Shown here: one piece after another, positions 10,901 through 22,903 of the stretch
Layout of the letters: the number at the start of each line of letters is the position of its first letter
Position numbering within the stretch: position 1 is the first letter of the stretch
NCBI GenBank assembly: GCA_037349105.1
Contig: JAYJMM010000097.1
Span: 2,323,501-2,387,500, forward strand
Reading direction: 5' to 3'
DNA from: Limnomonas spitsbergensis
Lineage: Eukaryota > Chlorophyta > Chlorophyceae > Chlamydomonadales
DNA: 64,000 nucleotides
Translations under genes and position numbers: made by a program
The notes under the pieces: generated by a model
Seen by the model: only the letters and a program-made list of their open reading frames with translations
What the model was told of the DNA's origin: nothing
Database searches by the model: none

Positions 10901-13900
10901 GGACAGGGGGGCTTACACGTCAGAGGCGCCAGGGTTCAGGGTCCAGATCAGAGGCAGCAGGGGGGGGGGGGAGCGGGACAGGGGCGCATTCACGTCAGAG
11001 GCGCCAGGGGTCAGGGTCCAGATCAGAGGCAGCAGGGGGGGGGAGCGGGACAGGGGGGCTTACACGTTAGAGGCGCCAGGGTTCAGGGTCCAGATCAGAG
11101 GCAAGCAGGGGGGGGGGAGCGGGACAGGGGGGCAAACACGTTAGAGGCTCCAGGGTTCAGGGTCAAGATCAGAGGCAGCAGGGGGGGGGGGGCGGGACAG
11201 GGGGGCAAATACGTAAGAGGCGCCAGGGTTCAGGGTCCAGATCAGAGGCAGCAGGGGGGGGGGGAGCGGGACAGGGGGGCAAACACGTTAGAGGCGCCAG
11301 GATTCAGGGTCCAGATCAGAGGCAGCAGGGGGGGGAGCGGGACAGGGGCGCATTCACGTTAGAGGCTCCAGGGTTCAGGGTCCAGATCAGAGGCAGCAGG
11401 GGGGGGGAGCGGGACAGGGGGGCTTACACGTCAGAGGCTCCAGGGTTCAGGGTCCAGATCAGAGGCAGCAGGGGGGGGAGCGGGACAGGGGCGCATTCAC
11501 GTTTGACGCTCCAGGGTTCAGGGTCCAGATCAGAGGCAGCAGGGGGGGGGAGCGGGACAGGGGGGCAAACACGTTAGAGGCTCCAGGGTTCAGGGTCCAG
11601 ATCAGAGGCAGCAGGGGGGGGGAGCGGGACAGGGGGGCTTACACGTCAGAGGCGCCAGGGTTCAGGGTCCAGATCAGAGGCAGCAGGGGGGGGGGGGAGC
11701 GGGACAGGGGGGCAAACACGTTAGAGGCTCCAGGGTTCAGGGTCCAGATCAGAGGCAGTAGGGGGGGGGAGCGGGACAGGGGGGCATTCACGTTAGAGGC
11801 TCCAGGGTTCAGGGTCCAGATCAGAGGCAGCAGGGGGGGGGGGAGCGGGACAGGGGGGCAAACACGTTAGAGGCTCCAGGGTTCAGGGTCCAGATCAGAG
11901 GCAGTAGGGGGGGGGAGCGGGACAGGGGGGCATTCACGTTAGAGGCTCCAGGGTTCAGGGTCCAGATCAGAGGCAGCAGGGGGGGGGAGCGGGACAGGGG
12001 GGCTTACACGTCAGAGGCTCCAGGGTTCAGGGTCCAGATCAGAGGCAGCAGGGGGGGGAGCGGGACAGGGGCGCATTCACGTCAGAGGCGCCAGGGTTCA
12101 GGGTCCAGATCAGAGGCAGCAGGGGGGGGGGAGCGGGACAAGGGGGCTTACACGTCAGAGGCGCCAGGGTTCAGGGTCCAGATCAGAGGCAGCAGGGGGG
12201 GGGGAGCGGGACAGGGGGGCATACACGTTAGAGGCGCCAGGGTTCAGGGTCCAGATCAGAGGCAGCAGGGGGGGGGGAGCGGGACAGGGGGGCTTACACG
12301 TCAGAGGCGCCAGGGTTCAGGGTCCAGATCAGAGGCAGCAGGGGGGGGGGGGAGCGGGACAGGGGGCTTACACGTCAGAGGCGCCAGGGTTCAGGGTCCA
12401 GATCAGAGGCAGCAGGGGGGGGGAGCGGGACAGGGGGGCAAACACGTTAGAGGCGCCAGGGTTCAGGGTCCAGATCAGAGGCAGCAGGGGGGGGGGAGCG
12501 GGACAGGGGGGCTTACACGTCAGAGGCGCCAGGGTTCAGGGTCCAGATCAGAGGCAGCAGGGGGGGGGAGCGGGACAGGGGGGCATTCACGTTAGAGGCT
12601 CCAGGGTTCAGGGTCCAGATCAGAGGCAGCAGGGGGGGGGGAGCGGGACAAGGGGGCTTACACGTCAGAGGCGCCAGGGTTCAGGGTCCAGATCAGAGGC
12701 AGCAGGGGGGGGGAGCGGGACAGGGGGGCATACACGTTAGAGGCGCCAGGGTTCAGGGTCCAGATCAGAGGCAGCAGGGGGGGGGAGCGGGACAGGGGGG
12801 CTTACACGTCAGAGGCGCCAGGGTTCAGGGTCCAGATCAGAGGCAGCAGGGGGGGGGGGGGAGCGGGACAGGGGGGCTTACACGTCAGAGGCGCCAGGGT
12901 TCAGGGTCCAGATCAGAGGCAGCAGGGGGGGGGGAGCGGGACAGGGGGGCAAACACGTTAGAGGCTCCAGGGTTCAGGGTCCAGATCAGAGGCAGCAGGG
13001 GGGGGGAGCGGGACAGGGGGGCTTACACGTCAGAGGCGCCAGGGTTCAGGGTCCAGATCAGAGGCAGCAGGGGGGGGAGCGGGACAGGGGCGCATTCACG
13101 TCAGAGGCGCCAGGGGTCAGGGTCCAGATCAGAGGCAGCAGGGGGGGGGGAGCGGGACAGGGGGGGCTTACACGTTAGAGGCGCCAGGGTTAAGGGTCCA
13201 GATCAGAGGCAGCAGGGGGGGGGGGGAGCGGGACAGGGGGGCAAACACGTTAGAGGCTCCAGGGTTCAGGGTCCAGATCAGAGGCAGCAGGGGGGGGGGA
13301 GCGGGACAGGGGGGCTTACACGTCAGAGGCGCCAGGGTTTCAGGGTCCAGATCAGAGGCAGCAGGGGGGGGGGGAGCGGGACAGGGGGGCAAACACGTTA
13401 GAGGCTCCAGGGTTCAGGGTCCAGATCAGAGGCAGTAGGGGGGGGGAGCGGGACAGGGGGGCATTCACGTTGAGCCTCCAGGGTTCAGGGTCCAGATCAG
13501 AGGCAGCAGGGGGGGGGAGCGGGACAGGGGGGCAAACACGTTAGAGGCTCCAGGGTTCAGGGTCCAGATCAGAGGCAGTAGGGGGGGGGAGCGGGACAGG
13601 GGGGCATTCACGTTAGAGGCTCCAGGGTTCAGGGTCCAGATCAGAGGCAGCAGGGGGGGGGAGCGGGACAGGGGGGCTTACACGTCAGAGGCTCCAGGGT
13701 TCAGGGTCCAGATCAGAGGCAGCAGGGGGGGGAGCGGGACAAGGGGGCTTACACGTCAGAGGCGCCAGGGTTCAGGGTCCAGATCAGAGGCAGCAGGGGG
13801 GGGGGAGCGGGACAGGGGGGCATACACGTTAGAGGCGCCAGGGTTCAGGGTCCAGATCAGAGGCAGCAGGGGGGGGGGAGCGGGACAGGGGCGCATTCAC

Positions 13901-16900
13901 GTCAGAGGCGCCAGGGGTCAGGGTCCAGATCAGAGGCAGCAGGGGGGGGGAGCGGGACAGGGGGGCTTACACGTTAGAGGCGCCAGGGTTTAGGGTCCAG
14001 ATCAGAGGCAGCAGGGGGGGGGGAGCGGGACAGGGGGGCAAACACGTTAGAGGCTCCAGGGTTCAGGGTCAAGATCAGAGGCAGCAGGGGGGGGGAGCGG
14101 GACAGGGGGGCAAACACGTCAGAGGCGCCAGGGTTCAGGGTCCAGATCAGAGGCAGCAGGGGGGGGGGGGAGCGGGACAGGGGGGCAAACACGTTAGAGG
14201 CTCCAGGGTTCAGGGTTCAAGGTTCAGATCCGTGGCGGCAGAGGGGAGGGGCGGCCGGGGAAGGAGGGGGGGTCGTTCTTTTCAGAGGCTCCAGTGTTCA
14301 GGGTTAAGAAGGGTGCATACCCACTGGGCCCTGCTGAACGCTCAACCGAGCGCAGCTTCAGGGTTCAAAGTGTTCATCAGTGGCGGCGGGTGATATGGCG
14401 CGCATCTTTTTCTTTTGCTGTAACTTAAGAAGGTGTGAGACCTGCCGCCCAACCCTGGAACCTGAGACACTGACAAAAAAAAAGCAGCCGGGGTGCGCAC
14501 ATCTACAGTTTTTCTATTAGGACACTTTCACACTAGGTACTGGTATTCAGTATTCACACTGGCCACACTTAGCCCTCAGGTCACACACCCTCCAGCCAGG
14601 TGTTGCACCCCACTCGCCTGCCTCAACATCGACCACGCCAACGTAGCGCAGCACCTCGCCAGTCGCCTCAGCCTCTCTCAACTTGGCCTGAAAGACACGA
14701 GCAGGGGCGCACACAATGAAAAACACAATCAACGATGTTCCTCCTGGGTGTCCCCACCACCAGACCCATATTCTTTCGGCGGTGTACATTGTGGCTGCCG
14801 CTTTCCTCAGCAGCGCAGCTCGGCTCTATGCGAGATATCGCGCCTTTGAGTTCATCACGAGAACGACACACACGACCAGGGGGAGGCGGTTCAGGCAATG
14901 CAAACAGGTGGATGTGTGGGTGTATTGGTCAGGTGGAGGCCTTGTTAGATGAGGCAGGCCCCAATCCAGAGGCCAAGACAAGGGGCTACAAAGGTGACTA
15001 TCCATCCGGTAGTCATGGAGGCCCCCCCCTAGCACCCCGCTGTCCAGCACCCCTCCTTACCCCCCCGCCCAAACCGCAGTGCCCCCTCCCCATACAGCTC
15101 CAGCCTCCATATCCTTGTCAAAGCCAGGCCGTGCCCCTCCACCCCCTCCCCACCCACCCCCTCTTCCCTCCCCCCAGCCCCCCTCCCCACCCACCCCCTC
15201 TTCCCTCCCCCAAGCCCCCCTCCCCACCCACCCCCTCTTCCATGTCCTTGTCAAAGCCAGGCAGCGCCCCCCTCCCTCCCCTCCCCTCCCTCTTCCACAC
15301 AGCCCCCACCTCCATGTCCTTGTCAAAGCCAGGCAGCGCCCCCCTCCCCCCCACACAGCCCCCACCTCCATAAGCTTGTCAAAGCCAGGCTGTGCCCCTC
15401 CTCCCCTCCCCTCCCCTCCCCCAAGCCCCCCCCCCTCCCTCTTCCATACAGCCCCCACCTCCATGTCCTTGTCAAAGCCAGGCAGTGCTGCCATATACTC
15501 CTCCCCGCCCTTGAGCAACCGCAGCGGCTCTGGAACCAAGCTCTGCACAGGGATGTCTGCCATCTCCACCATGAGGCCAGCCTCACGGGCTAGGATGCAC
15601 ACCTGAGGGGAAGGGGACCAGGGGAGGGAGGGGAGGGGAGTTAGGGGGGGGAGGGACAGGTAGGGGCTATAATGCACCCACACGCAGGGGGGGGTGGGAA
15701 ACAGAACGAGACCAGGGGAGGGGAGGGGAGGGGAGCAACCGAGAGTCCAAGGGGTTGGGAGGCACACATATGGCAACTAGAGAGGCAACTAGAGAGGCAA
15801 CTAGAACAGAACAGGGGAGGGGAGTGACCAGAGGCACAGGAGGGGCTAGAATGCGCACCTCTGGGAAGTGCAACCAGAGCAGGGGAGGTGAGGGATTGAA
15901 AGGAATACGAGGGTTTTGGCTGCAGAGCTGGGCAAAATAATGGGTGGGAGGCAGGTAGCGGGTGGCGGGTAGCAGGTGCAAGGCCAGGAGGCAGGTAGCG
16001 GGTGGCGGGTAGCAGGTGCAAGGCCAGGAGGCAGGTAGCGGGTGGCGGGTAGCAGGTGCAAGGCCAGGAGGCAGGTAGCGGGTGACGGGTAGCAGGTGCA
16101 AGGCCAGGAGACAGGTAGCGGGTGGCGGGTAGCAGGTGCAAGGCCAGGAGGCAGGTAGCGGGTGGCGGGTAGCAGGTGCAAGGCCAGGAGGCAGGTAGCG
16201 GGTGGCGGGTAGCAGGTGCAAGGCCAGGAGGCAGGTAGCGGGTGGCGGGTAGCAGGTGCAAGGCCAGGAGGCAGGTAACGGGTGGCGGGTAGCAGGTGCA
16301 CGGCCAGGAGGCAGGTAGCGGGTGGCGGGTAGCAGGTGCAAGGCCAGGAGGCAGGTAGCGGGTGGCGGGTAGCAGGTGCAAGGCCAGGAGGCAGGTAGCG
16401 GGTGGCGGGTAGCAGGTGCAAGGCCAGGAGGCAGGTAGCGGGTGGCGGGTAGCAGGTGCAAGGCCAGAGGCAGGTAGCGGGTGGCGGGTAGCAGGTGCAA
16501 GGCCAGGAGGCAGGTAGCGGGTGGCGGGTAGCAGGTGCAAGGCCAGGAGGCAGGTAGCGGGTGGCGGGTAGCAGGTGCAAGGCCAGGCAGATGAACTTGA
16601 ATAGCGGGCCCAAACTTCAGCCAATGTTCTAGCATGCTGGGCATAGGCTTGAAGGGCAGACGCCGCCTCTATCCCCACCTCCTGGGCCCTGTCACGCCTC
16701 TGTAATGCTTGGTACTACACCGCTAGATGAACAAAACACGTATACAAGTAACTCGGTGTCTCCCTCGACACGCCCGTACCCCCCCCCCCCCCCCCAAACA
16801 CGTATACAAGTAACTCAGTGTCTCCATCGACACGCCCGTACGCCCCCCCCACCCCAAAACACGATTACAAGTAACTCGGTGTCTCCCTCGACACGCCCGT

Positions 16901-19900
16901 ACCCCCCCCCCCAAAAAGGTTGTTGCACCCCTGTACAGGTTGAGACAACAAGTCCTATTATGGCCTTATGGGTGCCGCACCCCTGTACGGGTTAGGACAA
17001 CGAGGACCGGTATTGGACTATGCACCCTCCTCATCCCGGTCTCACCTTCCTAGCCAATTCCTTACCATCATGGGTGCCGCACCCCTGGACTGCTACAACG
17101 AGCACCGGTATTGAACTCCTTGCCCTTCTTATGCCTGTCCCCCCGTCTGTGTCTCTTTCTTTGTGCCTCAGCTACATGTCAGCTACGATCCAGCCTCAGG
17201 CCGGAGGCCCCTTTTGCGGCCAGCCCTTCTGCTTTGGCAACCAGCTGTAGGCCGGTCCAGGTTTGCTCTCTATCGAGGGCAGCCCGCCCAAGATGGACTC
17301 CTAGCCGAAAAAGGCACACCGCTCACCTTCCTGGCCACGTCCGTATCGTTCAGGTCGTCGCGCCCCTACCCTGCTACACCAAATAGTCAACTCCTCACTC
17401 TCCTCATCCCCGTCTCACCATCCTCATCCCCGTCTCACCTTCCTGGCCACGTCCGTCCCGTTGAGGTCGTCGCGTGGGTCAGGCTCCGTGAAACCCTTGC
17501 TCTTGGCATCCGCAACAATTTCGCTGAAGGAGCGACCGTCACCAAAGTTGTTGAAGATGTAAGAAAGGGTGCCTGTGGGCGGGCGGGAGGAGGAGAAGGA
17601 GGCAGTGGGTGAGGCAAAAGCAGTTGAAAAGCGGATGGAGAGCAGTCTTAGAAAGTGGTCCGAGGGCAGTGCTTACCAGGGCCGATGTGCACAACCTTAA
17701 AACATAAAAGGATTCTTGCAGCCGGGAGAGGCAGCGGATGAGGCCACGGCACTTTGCAATGCGGTCTCAAGGCCATCTGTTAGCCTGAATCAGCCAAATA
17801 AAGGGTGCGTGTGCATGGTGCCCAAGAAGGAAAACAAGGTGTTTCACTTTATCTGTATGGTCCTGCGTGTTTGCGCGTTCGTGTGCCCCCAGCGTGTGCG
17901 TGCGTGCATGTGCGCCAAGCCGCTGCCTTCACTCACCCGACAAGATGCCCTCAATGCGTGTGACCTTGTCCCCGGTCTCCTGCAGCTGCTTGACGGTGGC
18001 CATGATGGGCAGGCCGGCGCCCACGGTGCCTTCGTAGAAGAAGTGCACGTAGCCCTCGCGCTGGATCTTGCGTACCGCCTGGTACTGCTCTAGCGGGCCG
18101 CTGCCTAGCTTCTTGTTTGGGGTGATGATGTGGATGCCCTGGGGTAAGTGGGGTGATGGATTTAGGGTTTAGGGTGCCGTGGATTAAAAATCTTGCTTTC
18201 CTGCACCCGAAGGAAAACAGCATTTTATATGTTGAGCCCCGTACCCCTGTTTTCATTGTTTGTGAAGCCCCACGGGATGAAATTCCACTGATTATTAGTT
18301 CAATGCACTGCCCGAGACCAACCGATTCTAACCGATTCTGCCCAGCGATGTCATCGCGCACCCTGATAATACTTTGTGTTTTTGTCCGCGCGGCTTGTCG
18401 AGTACCCCTCCTAAACCCTACTTTTGCGGGAAGGCAAAGCTAATCCGCGGTATTTATATACGTTTAAATGCATTTGGGTGATGATGTGGATACCCTGGGG
18501 GAAGGGGGTATTGATTTAGGGCTTGGGGTAATGGATTAAAATTGAATTAATGGTTGAAATACATTTGGGCTCTAAATGTACCCTATTAACCTTCCAGGTG
18601 GTTGTGTGGATCAGATATCTCTGGAGTGGATACTCTGGAGGGGGGGGGGGGGAGGGGGGGGGGAGGGGGTACTTTATTAATTATTTGATGTAATTGATTC
18701 ATGCTCAGTGAATAATACATTCCAGCTCTAAATGTACCGCACATACATTTGAGGTGATGATGTGCCTCTACCCTAGGGTATTGGATTAATAGGCCCCAGT
18801 ACAGCAGTTCACGACCCTCCTACTACGAGTGATAATGTGGAGCACTTCAAGGCGGGGCGCTTAGCGCCTGAACCGTCCTGGGGCCCTCATTTATTTGTTG
18901 GTGGAGAGCCGAGGCAGTTCCTCGGGCATGCAGGTCTGCCTTTCAACCTAGTCTAGGGGTCAGGGTTAAGTTTGCCCCCGAGCCACTCGCCCTGCATCCT
19001 CACCCGCAAGCGTTCCTCATTCAACCCACCCATTGACCCATCGCCCCGCCCACCTATCTAATCCAGGTGGTGCTGTGCCCTATATAGGGTTTATACTTCA
19101 AGGTCCCTAAACCCTCAGCCAACTGACCCGCCCACCTGTGTCATCCAATCCAGGTGGTGCTGTGCCCTATATAGGGTTTATGCTTCAAGGTCCCTAAACC
19201 CTCAACCAACTGACCCGCCCACCTGTGTCATCCAATCCGGGTGGTGCTGTGCCCTATAAAGGGTTTATGCTTCAAGGTCCCTAAACCCTCAGCCAACTGA
19301 CCCGCCCACCTGTGTCATCCAATCCAGGTGGTGCTGTGCCCTATATAGGGTTTACGCTTGAAGGTCCCTAAACCCTCAACCAACTGACCCGCACACCTGT
19401 GTCATCCAATCCAGGTGGTGCTGTGCCCTATATAGGGTTTATGCTTCAAGGTCCCTAAACCCTCAACCAACTGACCCGCCCACCTGTGTCATCCAATCCA
19501 GGTGGTGCTGTGCCCTATATAGGGTTTATGCTTCAAGGTCCCTAAACCCTCAACCAACTGACCCGCCCACCTGTGTCATCCAATCCAGGTGGTGCTGTGC
19601 CCTACTGCCCTATATAGGGTTTATGCTTCAAGGTCCCTAAACCCTCAGCCAACTGACCCGCCCACCTGTGTCATCCAATCCAGGTGGTGCTGTGCCCTAT
19701 ATAGGGTTTATGCTTCAAGGTCCCTAAACCCTCAACCAACTGACCCGCCCACCTGTGTCATCCAATCCAGGTGGTGCTGTGCCTAATATAGGGTTTATGC
19801 TTCAAGGTCCCTAAACCCTCAGCCAACTGACCCGCACACCTGTGTCATCCAATCCAGGTAGTGCTGTGCCAAATTTAGGGTACAGGCTTTCAAAACCTGA

Positions 19901-22900
19901 ACCCACTGACACACCCACCTGTGTCATCCACTCTAGGTAGTGCTGAGCTGGCGTCTCACTGGCTGTGCAGTCGATGATGGAAGTGTTGGGGAGGAAGCTA
20001 GCGCGCATGCGGTTGCCAAACTTCTTGAGGTCGCAGGGCTCACTCTAGGGAAGGGAGGAGAAAGGGGGGGAGGAGATGGGGAGGTTCAGGTTAGAGACCC
20101 TAGGAATGGGGAGTCATGGGGGGAATGGGGGAGGAGATGGGGAGGCTCAGGTTAGAGACCCTAGGAATGGGGAGTCATGGGGGGAATGGGGGAGGAGATG
20201 GGGAGGCTCAGGTTAAAGACCCTAGGAATGGGGAGTCATGGGGGGGAGGCTCAGGTTAGAGACCCTAGGAATGGGGAGTCATGGGGGGAATGGGGAGTCA
20301 TGGGGGGGAGGCTCAGGTTAGAGACCCTAGGAATGGGGAGTCATGGGGGGAATGGGGGGGGAGATGGGGAGGCTCAGGTTAGAGACCCTAGGAATGGGGA
20401 GTCATGGGGGGGAGGCTCAGGTTAGAGACCCTAGGAATGGGGAGGCATGGGGGGAATGGGGGGGGAGATGGGGAGGCTCAGGTTAGAGACCCTAGGAATG
20501 GGGAGGCATGGGGGGAATGGGGGGGGAGATGGGGAGGTTCAGGTCAGAGACCCTAGGAATGGAGAGGCATGGGGGGAATGGGGGGGGAGATGGGGAGGCT
20601 CAGGTTAGAGACCCTAGGAATGGGGAGGCATGGGGGGAATGGGGGGGGAGATGGGGAGGCTCAGGTTAGAGACCCTAGGAATGGGGAGTCATGGGGGGGA
20701 GGCTCAGGTTAGAGACCCTAGGAATGGGGAGGCATGGGGGGAATGGGGAGTCATGGGGGGGAGGCTCAGGTTAGAGACCCTAGGAATGGGGAGGCATGGG
20801 GGGAATGGGGGGGGAGATGGGGAGGCTCAGGTTAGAGACCCTAGGAATGGAGAGGCATGGTGGGAATGGGGGGGGAGATGGGGAGGCTCAGGTTAGAGAC
20901 CCTAGGAATGGAGAGGCATGGTGGGAATGGGGGGGGAGATGGGGAGGCTCAGGTTAGAGACCCTAGGAATGGAGAGGCATGGGGGGAATGGGGGGGGAGA
21001 TGGGGAGGCTCAGGTTAGAGACCCTAGGAATGGAGAGGCATGGTGGGAATGGGGGGGGAGATGGGGAGGCTCAGGTTAGAGACCCTAGGAATGGGGAGGC
21101 ATGGGGGAAATGGGGGGGGAGATGGGGAGGCTCAGGTTAGAGACCCTAGGAATGGAGAGGCATGGGGGAAATGGGGGGGAAGATGGGGAGGTTCAGGTCA
21201 GAGACCCTAGGAATGGAGAGGCATGGGGGGGATGGGGGGGGAGGCAGGTAAGCAGGAGTGGTGATGGTTTATAACCCTCTTCCCTGTGTTCCTTACATGT
21301 GTAATGACAAAGATAATGTTCCATGGGGGTATTCATGGCGGCAGCTCCCTCATGAAACCCTCTACCATGGAAGTATGTAGTATATGCAGCAAGGGGGGGG
21401 GAGCGGGGAGGAAGGGGAGGAGGGGGAGGGGTGATGGTGTATGACTAGGCATCAGCAATATACTTTACATGCCCCGCCAATGTAAAGTATATAATATATA
21501 TATCATATATATAGTACATAAAGTCAGAAAAAAGTGGGCCAAAGTTAAAAAAAAATAGAGGTCTGGATTCAGCTTAATCAGGGCATACAGAATCTGCAGC
21601 TAACTCGTCCCATCTAAGAAAGCTATGTCCTCAAAACATTAAAACACTGTATTTGTTTGACGCGGATCATCACGGGTTTGCAAAATGGGGCAGGTCTGGT
21701 CCAGAAGTTCAGTTAAAGTACCTCTACATGATCACTAGGCATACATTTGAGTCTCATAGCATGACTGTTCCGAAGTTATCAAGTCAGTCGGAGTAATAGT
21801 TGGAGCTCCCTTTTTCGTCGTAAACAATTCAATTTATATATTGAGAAACCTCCTCGTGCTGAACCTCCTTGACCTCGCCGTCATCACCGTTCGTCTTGAC
21901 ATAAATCAGCTTCTCAGCCCGCGCGATGCCTAGGCGAGAGCGGCTACTGGTGTACGTCCGCCCCCATGCTGACCAGTTCCGCTGGACCGATTGTTCCAAA
22001 CTCGCTTAATCTTATTCAGCTAGGCACACAAAGCCTCAGGCTCCCACTTGGTTCCTAAGTGCAGTTGCTTGCCATTGTCGAGAGGGATAGATCGTTTCAC
22101 TTTCTTAGGGGCCATTCCAGGTAACACAAGTATTATTGGAGTATAGAATCGGACGAGAACGCATGCGCTTGTCTCACAAGTAGCCCACAGTAGCTGAAAT
22201 GCCGTACATCCGCGTTTTCAGTCGCGACATTCGGGATTTTCGCGACTTTATATAAAGTATACATGATATGCCGAATTCGAATATATATTATATAATATAC
22301 TTTATAATATTATATAATATTGCCGATGCCTATGTATGACCCTTGGGCAAGGGGAGGCAGGGGAGCGCAGCCCCCCACCCCTGCAAACTGTCAGTTTTAT
22401 AAAAGTTGGGTTATTCATAAACATGTATGAGCACCCTGGTGCAGTGAACAGGATGTGTACCAACAGACATTGAGCTGTCGATCAAGACGGGGATAGAGGC
22501 GTACGGTGGCACAGGCAACGCACAATGGCATCCATCTCCTCTCTACGAAAGCGGGGCCAGCAGGCCCCTCCCCTCCCTGCTCTTGATGTCCTCGCGGTTG
22601 ATCATCAGGCCCCCTGTTACCTGAAATTGGCATTCCAGCCCACCCACCCACCCAACTAACTAACTAACCCAACCACCCCCCACCTTGGTGTCCAGCTCCT
22701 CCTTCCAGTTGGCCAGCAGGCCTACCATAACCTGTTGTTGGCATTCCAACCAGCCCAACCACCCAACCAACCCACACCTTGGTTTCCAGCTCCTCCTTCC
22801 AGTTTGCAAGGTCGATGCCCGCGTCGCTGAAGATCATCTCCTTGCTGCTCGCAATGCCCAACACACGGATGTCAATCTTGAACTCCTTGTGCAGGCGCTC

Positions 22901-22903
22901 GGC
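7984..22903 (-). CDS. AK-HSDH: AK-HSDH exons 10-16: homoserine dehydrogenase catalytic domain
   Basis: Residues about 593-928. Key stretches are [14 protein letters not shown] (exon 10), [12 protein letters not shown] (exon 11), [10 protein letters not shown] and [17 protein letters not shown] (exon 12), and [10 protein letters not shown] plus the dehydrogenase signature [16 protein letters not shown] (exons 12-13). Exon 14 carries [10 protein letters not shown], exon 15 [15 protein letters not shown], and exon 16 [12 protein letters not shown] plus [12 protein letters not shown], ending LSAYLGAPS and TAG. Exon 15's donor is CAG|GCGAGT and opens the 6.4 kb final intron. No catalytic segment is missing. 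Confidence 0.93.

Noticed and set aside
15641..16678. 345-codon Pro/Leu/Ala-rich frame on the minus strand
   Set aside because: Entirely due to the 40 bp array; parallel open frames exist in other phases.
17170..17270. Third copy of the foldback element (CCAGCCTCAGGCCGGAGGCC)
   Set aside because: Only about 20 bp match; the rest and both ends are missing.
22480..22660. Extra AK-HSDH exon with NREDIKSRE
   Set aside because: Exons 10 and 11 join in phase 0 and match plant proteins without it; inclusion gives a stop or frame shift.
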